DNA of 64,000 bases from JAVKLU01 sp031538895 (GTDB taxonomy: Bacteria; Pseudomonadota; Gammaproteobacteria; Burkholderiales; Burkholderiaceae): assembly GCA_031538895.1 (NCBI GenBank), contig JAVKLU010000026.1, positions 3,561-67,560 of the forward strand. Direction: 5' to 3'. The translations under genes and the position numbers were made by a program. The notes under the pieces were generated by a model. The model saw only the letters and a program-made list of their open reading frames with translations. It searched no databases and was not told the origin of the DNA. Below are positions 36,632 to 47,100 of the stretch, one piece after another. Within the stretch, counting starts at the first letter, position 1. Each line of letters begins with the position of its first letter.

Positions 36632-36764
36632 CGAAGAAAAACGTCGGTTTACGCTTAATTAAAAATAATATGCACAGACCTTGTTAGCCCCGCGCAGTTA
36701 AATCACACGATCAAATCGACTGCTCGTGTTCAAACCCAAAATTGACCGGCAATTTAAAATGTTT

Positions 36765-36841
36765 TGGTAGGCTCGATTGGATTCGAACCAACGACCCCTA
36801 CCATGTCAAGGTAGTGCTCTAACCAACTGAGCTACGAGCCT
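36765..36841 (-). tRNA. tRNA-Val (anticodon GAC)
   Basis: A 77-base cloverleaf with encoded CCA. The acceptor AGGCTCG pairs perfectly with CGAGCCT, and the anticodon loop TTGACAT lies between CTACC and GGTAG. The T arm has GGTTCGAATCC. It precedes thrS by 133 bases on the same strand, a common arrangement in betaproteobacteria. Confidence 0.96.
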
Positions 36842-37063
36842 ATAAAACGGTTTATCAGTAAACCGTTAATACAGATGATTAACCGACCAAACACAAATCA
36901 AAGGCGGCGGATTGTATTACATCCCCACTATTACCATCGTCAATATTATCAGGGCCTGTTTGTAACATCGTATTTCTAGGGCTTTAAAAAATACTACTTT
37001 TTAAAAGTGAACGCGCTTTAACAATACAAAGCTCTTAATAATACAAAGCTAAATAGGCAAACA

Positions 37064-37184
37064 CGCGCAGATGCGAATTGCACAAAATTTGGACAATCAC
37101 CGTTTTACGCACAACACAAAACAGGCCCAAAAAAATCACTTGCTTTTTGCCGAAAATAATAGTTTGAACATTATTTTTTTGAAC
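37064..37184 (+). repeat. Degenerate ~120-bp direct repeat, copy A
   Basis: Begins CGCGCAGATGCGAATTGCAC and ends in TTTTTTTGAAC. It shares most of its length with copy B 195 bases further on, at roughly 75-80% identity by eye, including the block AATTGCACAAAATTTGGACA. Confidence 0.75.
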
Positions 37185-37258
37185 GACTCATTGACCCGTA
37201 TTCAACAGATATTTTGGATAAGCGCTTAGCTTCAAAGCCTGTTCCATAGGGGAGATCG

Positions 37259-37380
37259 CGCGCAGATACGAATTGCACAAAATTTGGACAATAAGCGTTT
37301 TACGCACAGCACAAAAAATACATAAAAAATCACTTGCTTTTGGCAAAAAAATAATGATTTGAATGTCACTTTTTTTGAAC
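37259..37380 (+). repeat. Degenerate ~120-bp direct repeat, copy B
   Basis: Same start and end words as copy A, same orientation, lying just beyond the ppsA terminator. No coding capacity or RNA family was recognised. Confidence 0.75.
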
Positions 37381-37394
37381 TAAAGCGGGGGGCA

Positions 37395-37426
37395 TTAAAA
37401 AACCCCGTACAAACTGCTACGGGGTT
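37395..37426 (-). terminator. Rho-independent terminator of ppsA
   Basis: On the minus strand AACCCCGTA and TACGGGGTT form a perfect nine-pair stem with an 8-base loop, followed by TTTTTT. It lies about 80 bases after the ppsA stop. Confidence 0.88.
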
Positions 37427-37506
37427 GTAAAAGTTGCACGGCCAACAATACTGCTCAATAAAATACTGCTCAACAAAATACCGTTCAGCAGTTGATTCAG
37501 CGCTGA

Positions 37507-39879
37507 TTAGCCCAGTTTTTGCCAGGTGGGAATCACGCTGTCTGGATTTAAGGAGATTGATGAAATTCCTTGCTCCATTAACCACTTAGCAAAGTCCGGA
37601 TGGTCCGATGGTCCTTGTCCACAAATTCCGATGTATTTATTGGCCGCGCGCACTGTTTTAATCACCTTTTCCAACAATGCTTTGACCGCGTCATCACGCT
37701 CATCAAAATCAGCCGCTAACAAAGGCATGCCCGAATCTCGATCCAGTCCCAAAGTTAATTGCGTTAAATCGTTAGAGCCAATTGAAAATCCATCAAAATG
37801 CTCCAAGAACTGTTCCGCCAAAATCGCATTCGAAGGAATTTCGCACATCATGATCAAACGCAAACCATTGACACCGCGCTTCAATCCATTTTGTGACAAT
37901 AACTGAACCACTTTTTTGGCTTGATTAACCGTCCGCACAAATGGCACCATCACTTCAACGTTAGTCAAGCCCATTTCTTCACGAACCCGCTTTAAAGCAA
38001 TGCATTCCAAGGCAAAGGCTTGCGCAAAATCATCGGACAAATACCGTACAGCACCACGAAAACCCAACATCGGATTTTCTTCATCTGGCTCATAGCGACT
38101 GCCGCCAATGAGTTTTTTGTATTCGTTGGATTTAAAGTCAGACAAGCGTACGATCACTGGTTTTGGCCAAAACGCCGCCGCAATGGTTGAAATACCTTCG
38201 GCAAGTTTTTCAACGTAAAACGCGCGTGGTGAGGTGTGACCTCGTGCCACTGATTCAATCGCATGCTTGAGATCCAAATCAACGTTCGGATAATCCAATA
38301 CCGCTTTAGGATGAATACCGATGTTGTTGTTGATGATGAACTCCAAGCGCGCCAAACCGACCCCTGCGTTGGGTAAGGATTGAAAATCAAACGCCAATTG
38401 CGGATTACCGACGTTCATCATGATTTTGGCGGGGATTGTCGGTAAATCAGTTAATTGATTTTCGATCACCTCAGTTTCCAAAATTCCCGAATACACGCGC
38501 CCTTCATCACCTTCAGCGCAGGATACCGTCACCAAAGCACCATCGGTCAAGACCATCGTCGCATCACCGCAACCGACCACGGCAGGAACACCTAATTCAC
38601 GCGCGATAATCGCCGCATGGCAAGTCCGCCCACCGCGATTGGTCACAATCGCTGCCGCGCGTTTCATGACCGGCTCCCAATTTGGATCGGTCATGTCCGC
38701 GACCAAAATATCACCCGCTTGAACACGATCCATTTGACTGGTATCGGAAATCACGCGCACGGTTCCGGCGCCAATTTTTTGCCCAATCGCCCGCCCTTTC
38801 ACCAGTAAAGTACCGGTTTCTTTTAAACAAAAACGCGAGAGCGTGCCATGACTCAGTTGTTGCGACTTGACGGTTTCTGGACGCGCTTGCAAAATATAAA
38901 TCAAACCTGTTTCGCCGTCTTTGCCCCATTCAATGTCCATCGCACGGCCGTAATGGTCTTCGATTTTCATCGCAAATAAACCTAACTCGGTAATGTCGGC
39001 GTCTTCCAAGACGTAGCGATTCCGTTCTTGCAAGGGCACGTCAATGGTGCGCACTGAACGCCCCGTAGTCGCGGCCGCATCAAACTCCATTTTGATCAAT
39101 TTTGATCCCATGTTTTTGCGCACGATGGAATGCTTACCTGCACGCGCCGAGTCTTTGTGGACATAATATTCATCAGGATTGACTGCCCCTTGAACAACGG
39201 TTTCGCCTAAACCATAACTGGCGGTAATGAACACGACACCACGAAATCCAGATTCAGTGTCTAGCGTAAACATCACACCGGCACTCGCCAAATCTGAGCG
39301 CACCATTTTTTGTACGCCGCACGACAAGGCGACGTCCGCATGCGTAAAACCTTTATGTACACGATAGCTGATGGCGCGATCGTTATACAAAGACGCGAAC
39401 ACTTCTTTCATTGCATGCAAAATATTGTCAATGCCGCGAATATTTAAAAAAGTTTCTTGCTGACCCGCAAACGAGGCATCGGGCAAATCTTCGGCCGTTG
39501 CTGAAGAACGCACCGCGTAGGAACTATTTTTGCTACTATCTAACACTAAAAACTGGCGGCGAATGTCTTCTTCCAGTGCCTTAGGAAAAGGCGTGTCGAC
39601 GATCCACGAACGAATCGCCGCTCCCGCTTGAGCTAAATCGTTCAAGTTATCAATGTTTAAATGTTCTAAACGCGCTTTTATTTTGGCATCTAATTCATGA
39701 TGCGATAAAAATTCGCGAAACGCATCGGCGGTCGTCGCAAAGCCGGTTGGTACGCGAATACCAACATCGGACAATTGCGAAATCATTTCACCTAAAGACG
39801 CGTTCTTACCACCGACTGATTCAACATCGCTCATCCGCAACTGCTCAAACGGAATCACTCGCTTTATGTCTTGCTGCAT
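37507..39879 (-). CDS. ppsA: Phosphoenolpyruvate synthase
   Basis: Makes PEP from pyruvate and ATP (with AMP and Pi), needed for gluconeogenesis. 790 residues from the ATG at 39879, which has AGGAG at good spacing; family N-termini begin near VIPFEQLRMSDVESVGGKNASLGEM. Landmarks: N-terminal ATP-grasp domain (VRSSATAEDLPDASFAGQQETFLN), swivel motif GGRTCHAAIIARELG with phospho-carrier H421 and the regulatory Thr two residues before it, and a C-terminal barrel with SIGSNDLTQLTLGLDRDS and the acid/base Cys in GICGQGPSDHP. The ppsR regulator often found divergently next to it is not here; ychF takes that place. Confidence 0.96.
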   Translation of the reverse strand: MQQDIKRVIPFEQLRMSDVESVGGKNASLGEMISQLSDVGIRVPTGFATTADAFREFLSHHELDAKIKARLEHLNIDNLNDLAQAGAAIRSWIVDTPFPKALEEDIRRQFLVLDSSKNSSYAVRSSATAEDLPDASFAGQQETFLNIRGIDNILHAMKEVFASLYNDRAISYRVHKGFTHADVALSCGVQKMVRSDLASAGVMFTLDTESGFRGVVFITASYGLGETVVQGAVNPDEYYVHKDSARAGKHSIVRKNMGSKLIKMEFDAAATTGRSVRTIDVPLQERNRYVLEDADITELGLFAMKIEDHYGRAMDIEWGKDGETGLIYILQARPETVKSQQLSHGTLSRFCLKETGTLLVKGRAIGQKIGAGTVRVISDTSQMDRVQAGDILVADMTDPNWEPVMKRAAAIVTNRGGRTCHAAIIARELGVPAVVGCGDATMVLTDGALVTVSCAEGDEGRVYSGILETEVIENQLTDLPTIPAKIMMNVGNPQLAFDFQSLPNAGVGLARLEFIINNNIGIHPKAVLDYPNVDLDLKHAIESVARGHTSPRAFYVEKLAEGISTIAAAFWPKPVIVRLSDFKSNEYKKLIGGSRYEPDEENPMLGFRGAVRYLSDDFAQAFALECIALKRVREEMGLTNVEVMVPFVRTVNQAKKVVQLLSQNGLKRGVNGLRLIMMCEIPSNAILAEQFLEHFDGFSIGSNDLTQLTLGLDRDSGMPLLAADFDERDDAVKALLEKVIKTVRAANKYIGICGQGPSDHPDFAKWLMEQGISSISLNPDSVIPTWQKLG

Positions 39880-40155
39880 AACTACTCCTAAAAAAAATAA
39901 AATCGGTATGGTCGGTTCGTCGTCGCGCACCGAGCCTGCAGACCAAGCCTAATCAAGACTTGCCGCATAAAAATAGGGGGCCAACAGTATCATTTTCGTA
40001 TCTTTAACACGTCAAAAAAACAGGTGGCATTCTAATCGTCACTAACGGTGTTTTTTCTTCCTTCATCTGGTAAATGATTCCCACATAAGATTCGCGCATA
40101 AATTCAGGTTTGGCCCTCAACTAGAATCACCAACTTTGATTTTCGGGATACGCTT

Positions 40156-41247
40156 ATGAGTTTGCAATGTGGAATTGTCGGTTTACCTAACGTGGGTAAA
40201 TCAACCTTATTTAATGCCTTAACGCAAGCAGGTATCGCGGCTGAAAACTACCCCTTTTGCACGATTGAACCTAATGTCGGCGTGGTCGAGGTGCCAGACC
40301 CGCGCTTATCGCAACTGGCGCAGATTGTGAAACCCGAACGAACCTTGCCCGCAGTGGTCGAATTTGTCGATATCGCCGGACTGGTCGCCGGCGCGGCGAG
40401 TGGTGAAGGATTGGGCAATCAGTTTTTATCGCACATCCGCGAAACCGACGCCATTATCAATGTGGTGCGCTGCTTTCACGACGACAACGTGATTCACGTC
40501 GCGGGCAAAGTTGATCCGATTGCCGATATCAGCGTGATTCAAACTGAATTGGCATTGGCGGATTTAAGCACGGTTGAAAAGGCGCTTCACCGCGAAGCGA
40601 AAAAAGCCAAGTCAGGTGATAAAGACGCGATTAAATTGCATACCTTATTAGAACGGGTGCTGGTGCATTTGAATGACGCACAGCCGGTCAAAACCATGAA
40701 GTTGGATCAAGAAGAACTCAACATCCTTAAACCTTTGTGTTTGATTACCGCAAAACCTTCGATGTTTGTCGCCAATGTTTCCGATAACGCGGCCCAGAGC
40801 CGCGAATTATTGGCGCGCCTAGAAGCGTTTGCAAAAAGTCAAAACGCCATTGTGGTCCCTATTTGCGCCTCCCTCGAAGCTGAAATTGCGCAGTTAGACG
40901 AGGCTGACAAAGCCGCTTTTCTCGCTGATATTGGAATGCAAGAAGCCGGACTTAATCGCTTGATTCGCGCGGCCTATCAATTGCTGGGCTTGCAAACTTA
41001 TTTCACGGCAGGCGTCAAAGAAGTACGTGCCTGGACCATTCACCAAGGTGACTCTGCCCCCCAGGCAGCAGGGGTGATTCACACTGATTTTGAACGCGGT
41101 TTTATTCGTGCACAAACCATCGCCTTTGAAGATTTTGTTACCTACAAAGGTGAGCAAGGCGCGAAAGAAGCGGGCAAAATGCGCGCTGAAGGCAAGGAAT
41201 ATATTGTGAAAGATGGTGATGTTTTAAATTTCTTATTCAATGTTTAA
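40156..41247 (+). CDS. ychF: Redox-regulated ATPase YchF
   Basis: Obg-like P-loop protein that binds ribosomes and prefers ATP. 363 residues. G1 GLPNVGKSTLFNALT at the N-terminus, DIAGLV-GA (G3) and FVANV near the usual G4 site, which lacks a canonical NKxD as is typical for YchF, followed by a helical insertion and the C-terminal TGS domain (YFTAGVKEVRAWTIHQGDSAPQAAGVIHTDFERGFIRAQ...). In most proteobacteria pth precedes ychF; here it is divergent from ppsA, with a 276-base gap shared for promoters. Confidence 0.96.
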   Translation: MSLQCGIVGLPNVGKSTLFNALTQAGIAAENYPFCTIEPNVGVVEVPDPRLSQLAQIVKPERTLPAVVEFVDIAGLVAGAASGEGLGNQFLSHIRETDAIINVVRCFHDDNVIHVAGKVDPIADISVIQTELALADLSTVEKALHREAKKAKSGDKDAIKLHTLLERVLVHLNDAQPVKTMKLDQEELNILKPLCLITAKPSMFVANVSDNAAQSRELLARLEAFAKSQNAIVVPICASLEAEIAQLDEADKAAFLADIGMQEAGLNRLIRAAYQLLGLQTYFTAGVKEVRAWTIHQGDSAPQAAGVIHTDFERGFIRAQTIAFEDFVTYKGEQGAKEAGKMRAEGKEYIVKDGDVLNFLFNV

Positions 41248-41300
41248 TTCAATTTATCCGATTTTTATTTTTTAACTGTGCATCTTTATTAAGGATTTTT

Positions 41301-42908
41301 ATGACCGCAACTACGCAATCAACGACACACGCTCTACCTGCCGGCGTTCAAATCAACGCCCCCATTTTGCCTGAATACGCCGATGTTTTGTCTCACGAAG
41401 CGCTCAATTTAGTCGCGCAATTGCACCGTGCTTTTGAGCCCCGTCGCCAAGAATTATTAACGGCACGAGTGACGCGCGCAAAGCGTTTAGACGCGGGCGA
41501 ACGTCCTAATTTTTTAACTGATACCGCAGCGATTCGTTCTGGTGATTGGACTATCGCGCCACTGCCACAAGACTTGCAATGCCGTCGGGTTGAAATCACC
41601 GGTCCAGTTGAGCGCAAAATGATTATCAACGCATTGAATTCTGGCGCCGATAGTTTTATGGCTGATTTTGAAGACTCCAACAGCCCCAACTGGCACAACC
41701 AAATTCAAGGTCAAATCAATTTGCGCGATGCAATCAATCGCACGATTACCTTATCGCAAAATGGCAAGAACTATCAGCTCAATGACAAAGTGGCGACTTT
41801 GGTGGTGCGTCCCCGTGGTTGGCATTTGGATGAAAAACACGTTTTAGTCGATGGCAAACGCGTGTCTGGCGGTATTTTTGATTTGGCCTTGTATTTGTGT
41901 TTGAACGCGAAAAATTTATTAGCCAAAGGATCAGGACCGTATTTTTATTTACCTAAAATGGAATCGCATTTAGAAGCGCGCTTATGGAATGACATTTTTG
42001 TCATGGCGCAAACGGCGCTGGGCATCCCACAAAAAACCATTAAAGCGACGGTGCTGATCGAAACCATTTTGGCGGCCTTTGAAATGGATGAAATTTTGTA
42101 CGAATTGCGTGATCATTCCGCAGGTTTGAATGCCGGTCGCTGGGATTACATTTTTTCATGCATCAAAAAATTCAAACTTGACCAAGATTTTTGTTTAGCT
42201 GATCGCGCCAAAGTCACCATGACCGCACCATTTATGCGCAGCTATGCTTTGCTGTTATTGAAAACCTGCCATCACCGCAACGCACCGGCAATTGGCGGAA
42301 TGGCGGCATTGATTCCGATTAAAAATGACGAGGCAAAAAATGCAACTGCAATGGCTGGCGTACAAGCGGACAAAGCACGCGATGCAAGCGATGGTTATGA
42401 TGGTGGTTGGGTAGCGCACCCAGGTTTAGTCAATTTAGCCATGACTGAATTTACAAAAATTTTAGGCGAACAGCCCAATCAAATCGCTAAAAAACGCCCT
42501 GACATCACGGTTGCAGCGGCGGATCTATTGAACTTTCAACCAGAAACGCCGATCACCGAACTGGGTTTACGCATGAACATCAATGTAGGAATTCATTACT
42601 TAGGCGCGTGGTTGGCCGGTAACGGTTGCGTCCCCATCCACAATTTGATGGAAGATGCGGCCACTGCTGAAATTTCACGTTCGCAAGTGTGGCAATGGAT
42701 TAAAAGCCCCAAAGGCGTTTTAGAAAATGGACAAAAAATTACCGCCCCGATGGTGCGCACACTGATTGCCGAAGAGTTAAGCAAAGTCAAAGCCAGTGTC
42801 GATGGCGTCACGACAACTTACGATCGGGCGGCAGTGATTTTTGAGGAAATGAGTACCAGCACACAGTTTGCTGAGTTCTTGACATTACCACTGTACGAGG
42901 AAATTTAA
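41301..42908 (+). CDS. aceB: Malate synthase A
   Basis: Condenses glyoxylate with acetyl-CoA to malate in the glyoxylate shunt. 535 residues, class A length. Visible: ADFEDSNSPNW, VVRPRGWHLDEKHV with the substrate-binding Arg, the core IETILAAFEMDEILYELRDHSAGLNAGRWDY, RSYALLLLKTCHHRNAPAIGGM and DGYDGGWVAHPGLV. A ribosome site AAGGA is at good distance. Isocitrate lyase is not in the window. With ppsA nearby the region is suited to growth on C2 compounds, although the genes are not an operon. Confidence 0.96.
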   Translation: MTATTQSTTHALPAGVQINAPILPEYADVLSHEALNLVAQLHRAFEPRRQELLTARVTRAKRLDAGERPNFLTDTAAIRSGDWTIAPLPQDLQCRRVEITGPVERKMIINALNSGADSFMADFEDSNSPNWHNQIQGQINLRDAINRTITLSQNGKNYQLNDKVATLVVRPRGWHLDEKHVLVDGKRVSGGIFDLALYLCLNAKNLLAKGSGPYFYLPKMESHLEARLWNDIFVMAQTALGIPQKTIKATVLIETILAAFEMDEILYELRDHSAGLNAGRWDYIFSCIKKFKLDQDFCLADRAKVTMTAPFMRSYALLLLKTCHHRNAPAIGGMAALIPIKNDEAKNATAMAGVQADKARDASDGYDGGWVAHPGLVNLAMTEFTKILGEQPNQIAKKRPDITVAAADLLNFQPETPITELGLRMNINVGIHYLGAWLAGNGCVPIHNLMEDAATAEISRSQVWQWIKSPKGVLENGQKITAPMVRTLIAEELSKVKASVDGVTTTYDRAAVIFEEMSTSTQFAEFLTLPLYEEI

Positions 42909-43007
42909 TTTTATCAATTCAATAATTGTCATCAAACTTCACACGCAGCGACGCCATTACAAAAATACCACCATACAGCGACGCTGGCGTGTGAATCAAT
43001 CCCCATA

Positions 43008-44000
43008 ATGACCGTAATAACCGTATCGCGCCTCTGTTCTTTGATTTTCAGCGCCACGCTTTTGATCGCTCCTGCGCATGCAGATGAGATCACGTCGCCA
43101 AGCTCGGGACAACCCGACACAGAGAACGCTCCTACGAATGCGGGTGGGTTCTTGCGTTCACCGGGTATGGTTTCCTTGTACAGCTTCATCATCCCGGGTG
43201 CGGGGCAACTGGTCAATGGCGACGTGGCCGAAGGCATCGGTCAATACGCCGCAGCAAGCCTATTGGCGCAACAAGCCACCAAATATTCAGAGAAAGCAGA
43301 TTTTTTAGGCAGCCAAGCGCTGACCTATACCGATCATCAAGGAGTGCGCTATGACTACACCAACGAAAATACTTTTTTATACAACAGCGCATCGCGCTTC
43401 TCTCTCAACTTAATGTTTTACTCGTCATACGCCGCCATGCGTGATCGTTATCGACAACTGGGGATACGCACATTAAATCATGCGGTGAGCGCGCCACAAA
43501 ACGACTTCAATGAACTTGCCTTGGCACCGTTTGAGTGGTCAGAGTTATCGAAAAATGAAGTTTGGATACCCATTGCGATCGCCAGTCTGGGATTGGTGCA
43601 AGGCAGTGAATACAAAATTCGTGCGCCGAACATTAGTCAGAATTTTTATGCGGCCACCGCAATCACCTCTTCGGCATACACCACCGCGATTGGTGAAGAA
43701 GTTTTTTTCCGTGGCGTGGCCAATACCCAGTTATCCGCCGCATGGGGTGAAAATTGGGGCCTCGCTGGTTCGTCCATCGTTTTTGGATTGGCACACAATG
43801 GCGCGGGCGGTTCTGCCAACGCCTTGCAAGCAGCGGCCTTTGGTGCTTATTTAGGTTGGGTGCATCAACAGAATCACTACGATTTAAAAGCGACCACCGC
43901 ATTGCATTTTTGGTGGAATACGCTCGCCCTCTTAAGCGCGATTAAAGACAGCTCGTTTGGTCAACAACAAGTTTCTGTCAAATGGGGTTTTAGTTTTTAA
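43008..44000 (+). CDS. Exported/membrane CPBP-family protease-like protein with N-terminal PGxGQ segment
   Basis: 330 residues. Signal peptide (residues 1-26, ending APAHADE), then a hydrophobic segment GMVSLYSFIIPGAGQLVNGDVAEGI that recalls the PGxGQ motif of DUF5683-type membrane proteins. The C-terminal third is a CPBP/Abi (Rce1-like) domain: E230-E231...R235 in EEVFFRG, H263 in FGLAHN and H300 in HFWWN, all key residues present. Family members are intramembrane proteases, some linked to bacteriocin self-immunity or surface protein processing. It lies convergent to the giant adhesin; any processing role there would be speculation. Confidence 0.72.
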   Translation: MTVITVSRLCSLIFSATLLIAPAHADEITSPSSGQPDTENAPTNAGGFLRSPGMVSLYSFIIPGAGQLVNGDVAEGIGQYAAASLLAQQATKYSEKADFLGSQALTYTDHQGVRYDYTNENTFLYNSASRFSLNLMFYSSYAAMRDRYRQLGIRTLNHAVSAPQNDFNELALAPFEWSELSKNEVWIPIAIASLGLVQGSEYKIRAPNISQNFYAATAITSSAYTTAIGEEVFFRGVANTQLSAAWGENWGLAGSSIVFGLAHNGAGGSANALQAAAFGAYLGWVHQQNHYDLKATTALHFWWNTLALLSAIKDSSFGQQQVSVKWGFSF

Positions 44001-44032
44001 AACCACCGTTCTACACTTGTTCAAGCCCCATA

Positions 44033-44069
44033 AAAAAGCCGGAGCAACATGACATTGCTCCGGCTTTTT
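44033..44069. terminator. Bidirectional terminator between the CPBP gene and the adhesin gene
   Basis: AAAAAGCCGGAGCAA and TTGCTCCGGCTTTTT form a perfect 15-pair stem around a 7-base loop, with U-tract on both strands. It lies 32 bases after the plus-strand CPBP gene and about 75 after the adhesin stop, so it serves both convergent transcripts. Confidence 0.95.
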
Positions 44070-44088
44070 GACTCAAACTTCACTGGGC

Positions 44089-44137
44089 TTAATACTCAGT
44101 ATTCAATCCTTAATACTCAATCCTCAATCCTCAATCT
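44089..44137. repeat. 7-bp and 14-bp tandem repeats next to the adhesin stop
   Basis: CTTAATACTCA-type words are followed by CTCAATC repeated three times. This lies between the terminator and the adhesin stop codon at 44143. Confidence 0.7.
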
Positions 44138-44142
44138 CCAGC

Positions 44143-47100
44143 TTAATGCGTGATGATGTTATTTTGATCCAATAACTGTTGTAACAAAGTTCTCAAGGAA
44201 GCAGCATCTTTTGATAAAGTGTTATCAATATAGTTAGCATCGAGCACATTACCATTAAAGGTGATTCCGCTTAATCCTTTTAGCACCACGCTATTGGTTT
44301 CGGTAAAGCTCTGTCCAAAAGGAATTCCATCTTTATCAATCGATAAACGTAGATTTCCCGCACCATCGCCCACCAATTTCAAATACTTGTCTCGTTGAGT
44401 CACATCATTGGTATAACCTGACAACAAATCAGTTAAATTTAATTTATCAGTTTTATCAAAATCGGTAATCACATCGGACCCACCCACAGTTCCCTGAGTA
44501 TGTCCTTTACGAATGACATAGGTATCAGAAATCACATCGCCACTGGTGTTGCTGCCGCCGGTCAAAGTGTTATTCCCCGCGCCATCAACCACTAACATAT
44601 CTGAACCGCTACCGCCTTTGAGGATATTATTTCCAGCCAAACCAAATACCCCTACCGATTGGGTTTGCGCACTGGCATCCAATGTATCACCTAGGCTGGT
44701 GCCGACATACCATTTTTTCACCAGAGTGTCACGCGTGCTGCCGCTTTCATTGATTTGACTGCCTGCGTAGTTAATGATAAAGGCTGATGTGGGTGCGCTT
44801 GACAAAGTTAAATCAAGACTTCGTCCAAAGAACCCTGTTGTCAGCGTTACGCTGCTGACCGTCGTCGCCAACGCCGTACCATTCAAATTTGTCAATGTAA
44901 ATTTCGACATATCACTGGGTACAGCCCCTAGGGTTGCATCAAAGGCCACGCTCAACACTGCACCGGACAGCGCCGCGCCGACAGTGTGCGGCGCCGTTAC
45001 CCCGCCATTGGCAAAAATCGTCGTCCCACTGCCGTCAGCCGCGACAAATTTTTGGTTATACGTATAAGTCGTTCCATTAACGGTCTCGGTAAAGAGTCCC
45101 TCCCACTGGTTCCATTGGGCAGCGCCGGCAGTACTGGTTTCGTCCATCAATTCCAGTCGATCCCCGGCACCCAAATTGACGCGCAAAATATTATCTTCAG
45201 ACAACTGTTTAACATCCGCTTTTCGTAAGCGCAATGTTTGCGCGCCGGTATTCGTGGCTAAATCAATGCTCTCGATTCCGTATAACTTGTGCCAGCCGGC
45301 GTTATTAACCCGAGTGTTATCTGCCGCGGTCAGGTTGTCATTTTGCCCCGTTGTCGCAAGCCCTCGGGCATTGCTGACAAAGTCTGATAATTCAATGGTC
45401 GAGGCGCCAATGTAACCGGCGTCAATGACCAAAGTATCTCGGCCTTTACCCGCATCAAGTTGCCGGAACTTTAAATCTTTCACTCTAATCACGTCTTGAC
45501 CAGCGCCTGTATTGACATAATCAGCGCCGGCCGTAATCACCGTGTCATTGCCGATACCCAACTTAAACTCATTGAGCAAAGCAGCATCGTCAATCAGGAC
45601 TCCCGAGTTCGCGCTTTCGCTTAAATCATAAAGCACACTCACGCTATTGGGGGTACGGTAATTTCCCTGCGCACGAAATTTAACCGTTTGGTACACGTTT
45701 AGCTCTGCTCTCACCTGAGTGCTATAAGTCCCTTCAATAGAAATAACATCGCCTAAGAGGCCGGAGTAATACTCGCTTGAAGGCGCCGCATTCTGCGCGG
45801 TCGTGTTATCGGTAATCGTGCTTGCAGTGCCTCCTGCAACTGAGGTACCAATCCGGAAAACACGACCTTGAGTCGTCACCGTGCCTGAATTCGCCGTGCT
45901 ATATGGCGTTGACGCGATAACCGAATCATTTAATAAAACGCTTTCTCCTTTGTCATCCATATACGCCATCAAAGTCTGCCACACATTTGCGGTAGCGGTA
46001 TTTGCGGGAGTATTAAAACCATTTCCGGACCAATGCGCGGTAAAACCTTTCGAGTCCAAACCATAACCAAAATGTAAACGTCGCACCTGTCCTGCAGAAT
46101 TCAAATCAAAGGTCGTTGTATAGTTCCAAGAGCCTGCCGTAGACAGCAGTTTAGTGGCATTAACGGTCATAATGCCTTTACTCGCATCCGGTAAATCAGC
46201 TTGTGCGCCTTGATAAAAGGACAGATATGAAGCAGAAGCTGCGCCATCAAACACTAACACATTGTGTCCACTGGCGTCCCGTACTTGAATAATTTTCTTA
46301 GTCCCCGTCGTCGGCGCTCTGGCCACGGCAAGATTACCAGCACCATCCCTACCCACTGACGCAGTCCAACCCGCACCACCGGCTGCCCCGATATTAGTCC
46401 CGTCCGGCGTCGTCAAAGTATCTGGATCAAACCAAGTCACTCGAGTGCCCAAAGTTGACCAATGCCCTTGTGTTTCTGCCACATAAACTGAACGAATCGG
46501 TGATGAAATCAGCGCACCACTACCGCGTTGAATTTCAGCGCTTAAGGTGCGTTGTCCATCAGCGCCCCAGCCATTGGCTGGAACATCAATATTAATTGAG
46601 GTTTGGCCAGCGCTGCTCACCGTTGCTGAACCGACTACCTCCCCATCCATATACAACTTCACCACATCACCCACTTTTGCGCCCGTTAACTTCATACTAA
46701 TACTACGAGCGGCTGCGCCCTCACTCGCATTGATCACGTTATCAGCCGTCACATTATCAATAATGATAGAGGTTGGAACGTCTAAGATATCTGCGGGTAG
46801 CGGCTTGGTAATCGCTGCCATACTCGTATTTCCAGACGCATCTTTCACGGTCCCCGAAACCAGGCTGATCGTACCGCCGGGGGTGATCGTTGGCGAACTT
46901 CCAACCGTCACATTCCAGACATTTGATACGCTAACCGAATTGACGGTATACGAACCTTGGCTAGCGACAGTCGCACCAGTTCCAAATTGAGAACCCAAAC
47001 TGGCGGTCGACAAATTTACCGGTTCATCAAAGGTCAACTGAATCACATCATTCTGAGCAAAGCTTGTCGTGCTCGCACTAGGGTGATTGGTGACTGATAC

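Larger units (their letters stand above)
36632..37506. other. 875-bp stretch with RNA gene and repeats only
   Basis: Between thrS and ppsA there is no convincing ORF. It contains tRNA-Val, an 11-mer AATACAAAGCT twice (37023-37033 and 37040-37050), two degenerate copies of a ~120-bp sequence, the ppsA terminator and a ~15-bp tandem array (about 37445-37490). An ORF at 37232-37585 exists but overlaps the end of ppsA and has no protein character. Confidence 0.65.

Noticed and set aside
37232..37585. A 117-residue minus-strand ORF
   Set aside because: It overlaps the end of ppsA in another frame, runs through the ppsA terminator and the degenerate repeat, and has no protein character.
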